Of a DNA stretch of 64,000 nt, positions 56,209-64,000 are shown in pieces (position 1 is the first letter of the stretch; each line of letters opens with the position of its first letter). The stretch is from NCBI GenBank assembly GCA_039090855.1, contig CM077007.1, forward strand, positions 14,371,515 through 14,435,514. The letters are read 5' to 3'. A program made the translations under genes and the position numbers. The notes beneath the pieces were generated by a model that saw only the letters and a list, made by a program, of their open reading frames with translations, did not search any database and was not told where the DNA came from. This DNA is from Macrothele yani (lineage: Eukaryota > Arthropoda > Arachnida > Araneae > Macrothelidae).

Positions 56209-57294
56209 TCTTAATCCAAATATTTTGATTCAGGCCTTGGCTTCCTACAGTCCAAAATTTTCATAAAACTAAAGTATGGTTTGAAATTCTGATATTCAGT
56301 TTTTGAGTTGTAATAAAAAAAAATCCGAAAACTGTCATAGCCAAACCTGAATATTTTGAAATTTTGGATTTCTTTATAAACTTGCAAATTTCAAAACAAA
56401 CAGGGGTAAAAATTACTGGCTACCCAGGCCAGTAACATAAACTGTTCACTGGCCCAATGGAATTTTTACTGGCCTGGCCAGCGGACCACTGAGTAATTCA
56501 AATGCAGAATTATATCCCGTATCCTTCCCCTTATGATAGCATAGAGGCACAGCTATGAATAACTGGCACATATGATTAGTAAACAAAATAAAATTATGTA
56601 TAAATTGCACAGCTCGATTACTTTTTTTTTTAATGTATAATTTGTTTTCTTACAGCAGAAGATTGGAGCGAGAGTTGATGTGAGGTTTAACCCTTTAACG
56701 ACCATAACGCCTTACTTACAAACGGCCATAGCCGCCCGAAACGCCTGTCTAGAGTCAGTCAGATTTCCTACCCTTACTTGTTTTTCAAATTTTCTCGACC
56801 TATGAAGGATCATCAGGAGTTATCTTCAACAAAGATGTGAAACAACAGACAGTTTCGAGCATTATGGTATTTAGAGTGATACAAGATTTTTGGGTCATGG
56901 TCGTTAAAGTGTTAACTGAAATAAACAAAAATGAACTGTTAACGTTTAATTCCTCTCCCTCATTTGATATGTTATCCACATGAAATTTATTAAGATCTAG
57001 TTTCCTTGTCCCGTGATGGTGGGTGTGCGCAGGCTTATGTAAACAAAGCAGAATAATATATGGAACTACGTAATGTGCTGCAATTCGTAAGTCCAGGTGA
57101 AAGCCCAAAATTTAGCATGATACCAGGCATTCTAAGCTTTGTTTTATACAACCTGTTTCCCATGGAAAGAAGGTTTATAAGTTTTAACATTGTTTAGTTA
57201 TTAAGTGGTCTACAGCAAACAACTCTAATTCCACACATCGCAGGATATGAGTTTGTTTTTTTCTTCTTCTTTTGTTTCAGAGTTTAGCAACAAA
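56209..57294. other. Non-coding
   Basis: No gene recognised. TTACTGGCCTGGCCAGCGG-like strings at 56400-56480 recall 45940-46050. Confidence 0.35.
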
Positions 57295-57476
57295 CATGGA
57301 CAACTTTGAGGGTGATAAGTAGTTACTAGCTTGAAGCCACTGGTTAGGGAAAGCAGGAAGCTAGCACTTAAGACATGCACCACACCCATGCCTCACCCAG
57401 GACTCAAACCTGGACCCATCTTGGAAAAATAATCAGAAACCAGCCCCCAAGACCATTCAGCCACAGGGTGGTGGAT
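57295..57476 (-). mobile_element. Degraded tRNA-derived SINE (family 1)
   Basis: On minus the head resembles family 1 (CACCCTGTGGCTGAATGGTC for the A-box region, GGTTTGAGTCC for the B box), followed by the GAGGCATGGGTGTGGTGCAT segment. Much more diverged than the copies at 18978 and 40923. The gypsy LTR begins immediately after its head end. Confidence 0.75.
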
Positions 57477-57477
57477 C

Positions 57478-57688
57478 TGTTAGATATACGTATTTGTTTA
57501 TCAATTGTGGCAACATGACTGTAAATGTAGTAACACTGTGACTGTGTATGTGAGAGAGTTGTTAATGTTGACTCAAAATGTAAAGTTGTAAGTGCTCTGT
57601 TTAAGTATAATAAATTAACAAACGTAGATTATAAAGTGAGTCTTGGAGCAAAGAATACAGAACATTGGTAAGTGATAAAGACACAACA
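57478..57688 (+). repeat. 5' LTR of gypsy element
   Basis: TG...CA ends. Contains AATAAATT (possible polyadenylation signal) near 57608. No strong TATA box seen. Confidence 0.93.
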
Positions 57689-57785
57689 TGGCGCAGTCGC
57701 TGTAGTCCTTCTTATTCGCACTTATGTGATAAAGATTTGGAAAGTTGGAAAAAAAAAAAAAAAGGAAGAAAATAAATAAATCAAA

Positions 57786-58620
57786 ATGGAAGGCTTCAGG
57801 CTTTCCTAAGGTTCGTCATTTTTAAGTGATAACATTGTTGAAAACTTTAGAAAGTTCAAACAGAATTTTGAAATCTTTATGAAAGCTACAGGGCATCATG
57901 GTAAATATTCTAAAACTAAAACAGCAATTTTGTTAAATGTAATTGGAGAAGAAGCTGTTGAGCTTTTTAACACCTTCGACTTAAAAGACGAAGAAAGAAA
58001 AATTATGACTTGGTCTATGACTTGGTCTTGGATGCATTTGAGAGGTATGCTCTTCCTCATAAAAATATTGTAGTGGAAAGATATAAGTTTAACAATCTCA
58101 TACAGGCTGAGGGTGAGCCTTTTGACAATTTTGTAACTCATTTAAAGAAATTAGTGAAATCATGTGAGTTTCAAGATCAAACTGAAAGTGTAATTAGAGA
58201 CCATATTGTCTTGGCTATTAGAGGCATGTCGTTACAAGAGAGTTTACTGCGTGTAAAAGACTTAACATTGCCTAAAGCAAAAGATCTTTGCAAAGCTGCG
58301 GAATTAAGTAAAGAGCAGGCACAAACTTTGCAGGGACATAATAATGAATCTGGTTTATATGCCCTTTTAGCAAAACATAAAAATATAAGGATTAACTGTT
58401 GGTAATAAATTGCATGACTCTTATAACAAGAGTTTTAATCAAAAACAGACTCACACTACTTTTAAAAGTGATGTACAAGAATTGTAATACTATACACAAA
58501 CGAGCTAACTGTCCTGCATATGGTAAAAAGTGTTGAATTTGTGGCAGGCTAAATCACTTTGCTGTTGGCTGTAAAATGAAGAAAGTCAGGGAAATAACTA
58601 ATTCTAAATTTTGTGAAGTA
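57786..58620 (+). pseudogene. gypsy Gag, frameshifted
   Basis: From the Met at 57786: an early stop, then NFEIFMKATGHHGKYSKT and IGEEAVELFNTFDLKDEE (capsid-like). A 12-bp duplication of TATGACTTGGTC near 58005-58030 accompanies a frame change into LVLDAFERYALPHKN and GEPFDNFVTHLKKLVKSCEF. After a stop at 58403 and another shift, a zinc knuckle reads C-stop-IC-GRLNHFAVGC near 58530-58575: the CX2CX4HX4C pattern with a TGA inside it. Several breaks exclude function. Confidence 0.88.
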
Positions 58621-58947
58621 CAAGAAGAGAGGATTGAAGGACTTTCTGGTCATGATTTTGTAATAGATAATTTAAAAACTCCAGTGTGTGGCTTAAATAG
58701 ACCAGAGTGGAAAAAAGTGATTAATATTGAAGGTAATGATATTGAATTTAAATTGGACACAGGCGCTGAAGTGAATGTGATACCACTTCATGCCTTCAGG
58801 TCACTTGATTGTAAAGCTGAAGTGAGAAAACCATCATTACTTCTGGAGGCCTATGGTGGATCAAAGGATCAAAAATTTCGACTTATGGTGTTACTTTGTC
58901 CTGTACAGTGCAAGATAATTGTAAGTACCTTGATTTTGCTATTGTAA
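58576..58947 (+). pseudogene. gypsy aspartic protease region
   Basis: An open frame with the retropepsin active site LDTGAEVNVIP at about residues 61-71, preceded by NRPEWKKVINIEGNDIEFK. The frame ends at 58945; the flap region and the downstream helix are partly out of frame. In the family this enzyme matures the Gag-Pol polyprotein. Confidence 0.88.
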
Positions 58948-59049
58948 ATGATGATAAAACCAAGCCCCTTCTTGTATTAGATGGGTGCATTAAGTTAAAA
59001 CCTACTTCAAAGAACTGATGTGAATAGTATAAATTCAACAAGTGCTAAA

Positions 59050-59880
59050 AAGAAAGCTGTGTTAAAGAAAATGCAGATATTTTTAAGGGAATGGGAAATG
59101 TTGGTCTTAAATGTCATATTAACATTTCTCCAGATGTTCAGCCAGTAATGAAACCTCCTAGAAGCGTACCAATAGCAGTTCAGGATAAACTTAAGCATAA
59201 ATTAAACCAGATGGAGAATCAGGGAATTATTACAAAGGTTGAAGATCCTAAAACATGGGTTAGTAATTTAGTAATCATAAAAAAACCAGATGGAAGTTTG
59301 AGGCTATGTCTTGACCCAGTTGATCTTAATAAAGCGATTCAGCAACAATACTTTTTGATACCAACTATTGAGGAGGTTAGTGCTAAATTATGTAATAAAT
59401 CATTGTTTACTGTTTTAGACCTGAAAGATGGTTTCTATCACATTGAACTAGATAAAAAGTCAAGTGAATGTTGTACATTTACCACACCTTTTGGATGTTA
59501 TCAATTTAATAGATTACCATTTGGTTTGTCTTGTGCACCAGAGTTGTTTCAGAAAATTAATGAAACTCATTTTGGAGATATTCCGGGTGTAATTGTTTAT
59601 TTTGATGATATATTAATTGCTGATGATGATGAACAACAGCATGATGGCATCTTAAAAGAGGTTATGAAAAGAGCCTGACAGTACAATATTAAATTTAATA
59701 GCTCTAAGATACAATATAAAGTTAGTGAAGTTACATATTTGGGTCATGTTTTTTCTAAGGAGGGTATTAAACCAGACCCAGACAGAGTCAAAGCTATACT
59801 AGCATTGGAGAAACCTAGAACTAAAACTGAACTACAGAGACTGTTGGGAATGTTAAACTATGTAAGAAAGTATTCATATG
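59050..59880 (+). pseudogene. gypsy reverse transcriptase
   Basis: The block 59091-59678 is open for 195 codons: KPPRSVPIAVQDKLKHKL, NLVIIKKPDGSLRLCLDP, SLFTVLDLKDGFYHIEL (motif A Asp), FNRLPFGLSCAPELFQ and VIVYFDDILIADD (motif C, YFDD in place of the more common YVDD or YIDD). A TGA at 59676 interrupts, and VTYLGHVFSKEGIKPDPD follows in frame, with a shift near 59880. Well preserved core, but not intact. Confidence 0.94.
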
Positions 59881-60520
59881 TCAGCCAGCTCTATTAAGAG
59901 AACTACTAAAAAAGAACAGAGAATGGCAATGGCTACAAGTCCACACTGAAATGCTAGAAAAATTAAAGCAATTGATCAGTTCTGCACCAGTTTTGGGTAT
60001 ATTTAATGAACAGAAGAAAATTCAACTACAGTGTAATAGCTCCAAAGACGGCATTGGATGCTGTTTAATGTGTAATGGATAGCCAGTAGCCTTTGCATCG
60101 AGAAGTTTAACTGAGACTGAAAAGGGCTATGCTCAAATTGAAAAAGAGCTTCTCAGCATAGTAACAGCCACCCAAAAGTTTCATCATTACATTTATGGTA
60201 GGGAGGTTCAAGTGCAGATAGATCACAAGCCTTTAGTGACAATCATGACTAAAACCATGACATCTGTGTCATCACCAAGACTCTAAAGAATGAAGCTAAA
60301 GTTACTTAAGTATAGTTTAAAGGTTGAATACATACCAGGCAAGCTCATGTATATTGCTGATTTACTGTCAAAATCATATATAAAGGATCCTGTTGAAGAT
60401 GATAAAGAGATGATAGAAGTCATACATGCTCTAACTAAAAATGTACAATTGTCCAAAAAAAGGCTAGAGGAATTTCAAGAGCATACAAGAAACGATCCAG
60501 TACTTTTAAAAGTGATTTAA
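59881..60520 (+). pseudogene. gypsy RNase H and connection
   Basis: NCSKDGIGCCLM (first acidic residue region), a stop at 60079, PVAFASRSLTETEKGYAQIE, KELLSIVTATQKFHHYIYGR and VQIDHKPLV (second and third acidic residues) at 60030-60240. After a stop at 60285 it continues MKLKLLKYSLKVEYIPGK and ADLLSKSYIK to 60520. The order fits gypsy Pol. Confidence 0.9.
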
Positions 60521-60639
60521 TACCAGAGAACAGGCTGGCCGTCAAGTAAAGCAAGTGTTCCTGATAATGTTAAGTTTTATTATAAACTTCAAGACCAACT
60601 TTGCGAGGAGAATGATATCTTGTTCTTAAATAATAAAGT

Positions 60640-61822
60640 AATAGTTCCAGCAACATTAAGGAAACAAATGTTGGAGGTGAAGCCCACTTTGGTATACAGA
60701 AAACCAAAGCCAGAGCAAGAGAAGTCTGTTATTGGCCAGGTATGAATAAGAATATAGAGAATATGATTGCAAAGTGCACTACCTGTGAAAGATTTAGACC
60801 CTTAAATTGCGAAGAACCACTAATGAGTCATCATATTCCCACTTTGCCTTTTGAAAAGGTGGCAGCTGATATTTGGGAGTATGGGGGGCTTAGTTATTTG
60901 ATTCTATGTTACTTAACTAAATGGCTTGAAATGGTGCCACCACAAAACAAAACAGCTGAAGAAATTATGTCAAAATTGAAGGTAATATTTTCAGTTCATG
61001 GTATTCCAAAGCTCTTCATGTCAGACAATATGCCAATTGCTAGTTTTAAATTTAAACGCTTTTGCAGCTAATTGGGGATTTGATGTGATAACAAGTAGCC
61101 CACACTATCCAAAATCTAATGGATTTGCAGAGAAATTGGTTGGAATTGCAAAAGGAATTCTACGAAAAACTAGTGCAAGTAATACTGACTTCTATCTGGC
61201 ACTACTGGAATATCGCAATACCCCTATTGCAGGACTGGATGTTTCTCCGGCTTAGATGTTGATGAGTAGGCAACTAAGAAGTAAACTACCTGTGGTACAG
61301 GATATCCTGCAGCCATATGTACAAAGGAGCTATAGGGAAAAGTTGAAACAAAAACAAGAAAGGCAGTCCCATTACTGCAACAGAACTGTTAAAAGTAGAC
61401 CAGATTTACAAGAACATGACAGCAAACTATTTAGAAGAAATAATACATGGGAACCCGCAAAAGTGATGAGTAAGCATAGTAGTCCCAGATCGTACATTAT
61501 TAAAGATCAAAGAGGTGAGAAGTATTGTAGGAATAAGTTTCACCTAAGACTGAGCAGGAATCCTTTTGTTAGCACTGGATACTATAGGCATATGAGAACT
61601 CATAGTAAGGAGGACAACATAGAACCTGTGACAGGGAGTGACCCCATTCATACAAATGACAATGACTATGGGGATGAGGGAACTAATGGTAAGGAGGACA
61701 GCATGGAACCTGTGACAAGGACTGACCCCATTTATACAAATGACAATGACTGTATAACATACACCAGGTCTGGTAGAATAGTAAAGGTACCAGAAAAGTA
61801 TAGAGACTATGTGATGAATTAA
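60640..61822 (+). pseudogene. gypsy integrase, with C-terminal repeat
   Basis: Zinc-binding end (CYWPGMNKNIENMIAKCTTC, 60728-60787) and core: VAADIWEYGGLSYLILC (first Asp), GIPKLFMSDNMPIAS (second Asp), a frame change near 61050, SPHYPKSNGFAEKLVGIAKG (Glu). A stop at 61254 is followed by the open C-terminal block 61256-61822 with KVMSKHSSPRSYIIKD and the terminal TRSGRIVKVPEKYRDYV. This block has a tandem repeat: KEDNIEPVTGSDPIHTNDND and KEDSMEPVTRTDPIYTNDND, about 28 residues apart. Confidence 0.92.
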
Positions 61823-61831
61823 GAGAGGGGA

Positions 61832-62040
61832 TGTTAGATATATGTATTTGTTTATCAATTGTGGAAATGTGACTGTATGCGTAGTAACCGTGACTGTGTA
61901 TGTGAGAGAGTTGTTAATGTTGTCTCAAAATGTAAAGTTGTAAGTGTTCTGTTTAAGTTTAATAAATTATCAAACATAGATTATAAAATGAGTCTTGGAG
62001 CAAAGAATACAGAATGTTGGTAAGTGATAAAGACACAACA
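61832..62040 (+). repeat. 3' LTR of gypsy element
   Basis: Matches the 5' LTR throughout, with substitutions and a small indel near 61888. Confidence 0.93.
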
Positions 62041-62045
62041 GAATC

Positions 62046-62426
62046 TGAGTTCAAGTCATGGAAACAAGGCTGTGTCCTTCCAATCCTGGTTCTCTCCTTT
62101 TTATGCAATCATGGACTCTTCATAAGAGATCCATGATTACAGCATACTCACTCATGGGTGCAATAAAATCCCAAAATACATACACAAAAAGATCCACACA
62201 CCAAGCTTTAGTTTTCACATAGTATGATGAAACAAATATAAAAACCCTAAAACATGAGGAAATAATTCTCATATAGCTCAAGCTCAAATTAAACTTGCTA
62301 CTGCTTTACATGGTAATTGTTAATACAATCGTCAAAAAATACTATTCTTCTAAATCTTCTGTTTCATACGTTATAATTTTAATGTCATGTTAGAGGAAGG
62401 CAATGCGCAATATGTAACTTCTAATC
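62046..62426. other. Non-coding
   Basis: Nothing recognised between the gypsy element and the RTE tail. Confidence 0.4.
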
Positions 62427-64000
62427 ATCATCATCATTGTCAACCATTATCTGTCCACTGCTGGATGAAGGTCTCTCCAAGCCTCTTCCACAACGGTCTG
62501 TCTTGTGCCAGTATCCTCCATGTTACTCCTGCATACTTTTGAAGTTCATCCACCCATCTCCCGTGTGGTCTTCTTCTGGGTCTTTTCCTGTCTTTTGGAA
62601 TCCAATCTAAAATTTTGACTGTCCATCGATGGTATGTTTTTCTGGCAATATGTCCAGTCCATTGTCATTTCAGGGATTTCACTCTGATCATGACGTCTTC
62701 TACTCTTGTCATTTTTCTGATCCACGAGTTCCTCTTCTTATCTCTCCTGGTTACACCAAGCATGCACCTCTCCATGCTGCTTTGAGTTGTCTGCAGCCTT
62801 TGTATGTCTCTTTTAGTTAAGGTCCACGTCTTTGCACCATACGTAAGCACTTGAAGGATGCGTTAATCAAACACTTTTCTTTTAAGACATAATGGCATAT
62901 TGTTCTTGAAAATTATGCTGTTTCTTCTAAAAGCTCTCCAGGCAAGTTTTGTACGCCGATTAATTTCTTCATCAATGTGACCCTCACTTGATATCTGCTG
63001 TCCAAGATAAACGTACGCATGTATTATCTCCAGCTTTTCTCCATCAATCGATAAATCTTCATTTCTTGTAAAAGCATTGTACATCACTTTTGTCTTCTGA
63101 AAGTTCATTTTTAATCCCACTTCTTTACTCTTGTCAGCAAGTTCTTGGATCATACTCTGCAGCTCTAATGGGGTAGTTGCAAAAATGACGTCATCAGCAA
63201 AATGAAGGTGAGTTAGATAATCTCCATTAATCTTTATCCCTTTAGTTTTCCCAGTTCAGTGATTGAAAGACATTTTCCAATGTAGCATTAAAGAGCTTCG
63301 GAGATATGGTGTCACCTTGTCTCACTCCCTTTCCAACTTTTATGTATGCTATATTCTCAAACAGCCGAATTTTTGCACTTGCATTTTCATAGATGTTATT
63401 AATAATATTAATGTATGCATCTTCAACACTGCAGGATTTGAAAGCCATTTTAACTGCTGATGGTTTCACTGAATCAAAGGCTTTTTCATAATCGACAAAA
63501 GCCATGCACAATGGAAGTTCATATTCCGTTGCTCTTTCAATTAGTTCTCTCATCACATGGATATGATCTATTGTGCTGTAGCCACTCCTGAATCCAGCTT
63601 GTTCTCTCGGTTGAGCCATGTCCAGTGTTACCTTCAAGTGGTGTGAAAGAACTTTAGTGAAGATTTTATAAACTACTGATAGGAGGCTGATAGGTCTGTA
63701 GTTTCCGAGATCCTCAATGTCACCTTTCTTATGTAGCAAGATCATTGTAGCGTTGTTCCAATCCTCAGGAATTTTCCCTTCATTAAGGCATCGAGTGAAA
63801 ACTTCGGAGAGTACTGTTTCGATTTCTCCACTTGCTTCTTGTATGATGTCTACAGTAATTCCATCTTCTCCTGGAGCTTTTCCCCGCTTCATGTTCTTGA
63901 TTGCATGTGCAACTTCTGCTGGAAGGACTGGAAGAACTCTGTTACTGGTACCTTTCATGATGTCTGGAGTACATGTATCATCCCTTTCATATAATTTGGA
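62427..64000 (-). mobile_element. RTE-type LINE, cut by the window end
   Basis: On minus the element runs from beyond 64000 to a short ATGATGATG tail at 62427-62440. The protein ends FIQQWTDNG, stop, about 15 bp before the tail: an extremely short 3' UTR with a trinucleotide tail, as known for RTE. Two short 3' fragments of the same family lie at 11715 and 28079. The endonuclease, if present, is outside the window. Confidence 0.92.
62450..63958 (-). pseudogene. RTE reverse transcriptase, frameshifted
   Basis: The open block 63958-63242 reads KRGKAPGEDGITVDIIQEA, WNNATMILLHKKGDIEDLGN, YRPISLLSVVYKIF, MAFVDYEKAFDSVKPSAV (motif A Asp) and GVRQGDTISPKLFNATLENV (motif B). A single-base change of frame near 63250 precedes LHFADDVIFATTP (motif C, FADD, about 63200-63170). 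Then come VGLKMNFQKTKVMYN and YVYLGQQISSEGHI (62863-63153) and LTYGAKTWTLTKRDIQRLQ (62840). Two or three frame breaks separate otherwise well-kept blocks, so this copy died recently. Confidence 0.93.

Larger units (their letters stand above)
57478..62040 (+). mobile_element. Ty3/gypsy LTR retrotransposon, 4.56 kb
   Basis: Both LTRs are present: 57478-57688 (211 bp) and 61832-62040 (209 bp), each starting TGTTAG and ending ACAACA. I count about 17 differences between them by eye, so the insertion is not recent. A primer-binding-site-like TGGCGCAGTCGCTGTAGT follows the 5' LTR directly, and a purine tract AAGAGAGGGGA precedes the 3' LTR. Flanks GGATC and GAATC are a likely decayed 5-bp duplication. 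Gag, protease, RT, RNase H and integrase follow in gypsy order. No envelope-like gene was seen. Confidence 0.95.

Noticed and set aside
57478..62040. Endogenous retrovirus with envelope
   Set aside because: No envelope-like open frame between integrase and the 3' LTR. The Pol order and motifs are those of a plain Ty3/gypsy retrotransposon.
1..64000. CRISPR array, prokaryotic operons, phage genes
   Set aside because: No regularly spaced direct repeats, no ribosome binding sites, no prokaryotic gene packing anywhere.

Overview
This is animal nuclear DNA. It has spliced exons with GT/AG borders, very long introns, tRNA-derived SINEs, and dense eukaryotic transposons (Tc1, mariner, maT, pogo/Tigger, hAT, Penelope-like, RTE and another LINE, Ty3/gypsy). 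The AT-rich background and the transposon mix fit an invertebrate, most likely an arthropod. A chelicerate would be my guess, but the sequence does not prove it. I see no bacterial operons, CRISPR arrays or rRNA.

The only host gene I can support runs on the minus strand across most of the window. Five short exons (49495-49535, 31796-31911, 27681-27733, 20657-20720, 7858-7937) have good acceptors and donors, stay open, and join in the same reading phase at all four junctions. They encode a charged, helical, probably coiled-coil or BAR-like segment of a protein I cannot name. Everything between them is intron, so most of the mobile elements sit inside one gene.

Layout. 1-7.7 kb: a mariner split by a Penelope-derived inverted insert, a Tc1 fragment, a full-length dead Tc1 and a maT-like element. 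8-17.3 kb: an old Penelope remnant, Tc1 copy A, a mariner relic, a Tc1 relic and a more complete Penelope-like element. 18-20.2 kb: a tandem duplication, a SINE, and a GC-rich Tc1 fragment starting at a perfect hairpin. 21.7-25.3 kb: a 3.55-kb Penelope palindrome. 26-31.3 kb: Tc1, Tigger, SINE, mariner and LINE fragments. 32-46 kb: mostly non-coding, with a SINE dimer, a pair of 450-bp inverted repeats, a SINE and a long-TIR IS630/Tc1-like element. 46.6-49 kb: two adjacent Tc1 elements. 50-56.2 kb: two more Penelope-type inverted inserts, a hAT transposase relic, a Tigger relic and a mariner carrying a hAT MITE. 57.5-62 kb: a Ty3/gypsy element with both LTRs. 62.4-64 kb: an RTE LINE running out of the window.

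The most interesting pattern is a shared insertion architecture at five loci (1654, 21673, 34065, 50173 and 55944). Each is a head-to-head inverted repeat, with a 36-80 bp tail on one side only, flanked by a 12-13 bp target-site duplication. Four carry Penelope sequence with a hammerhead-like core that has one extra nucleotide before stem II. The fifth carries a tRNA-SINE dimer instead, which suggests the Penelope machinery may act on other RNAs. Every transposase and polymerase seen here carries stops, frameshifts or truncations, so none looks autonomous.
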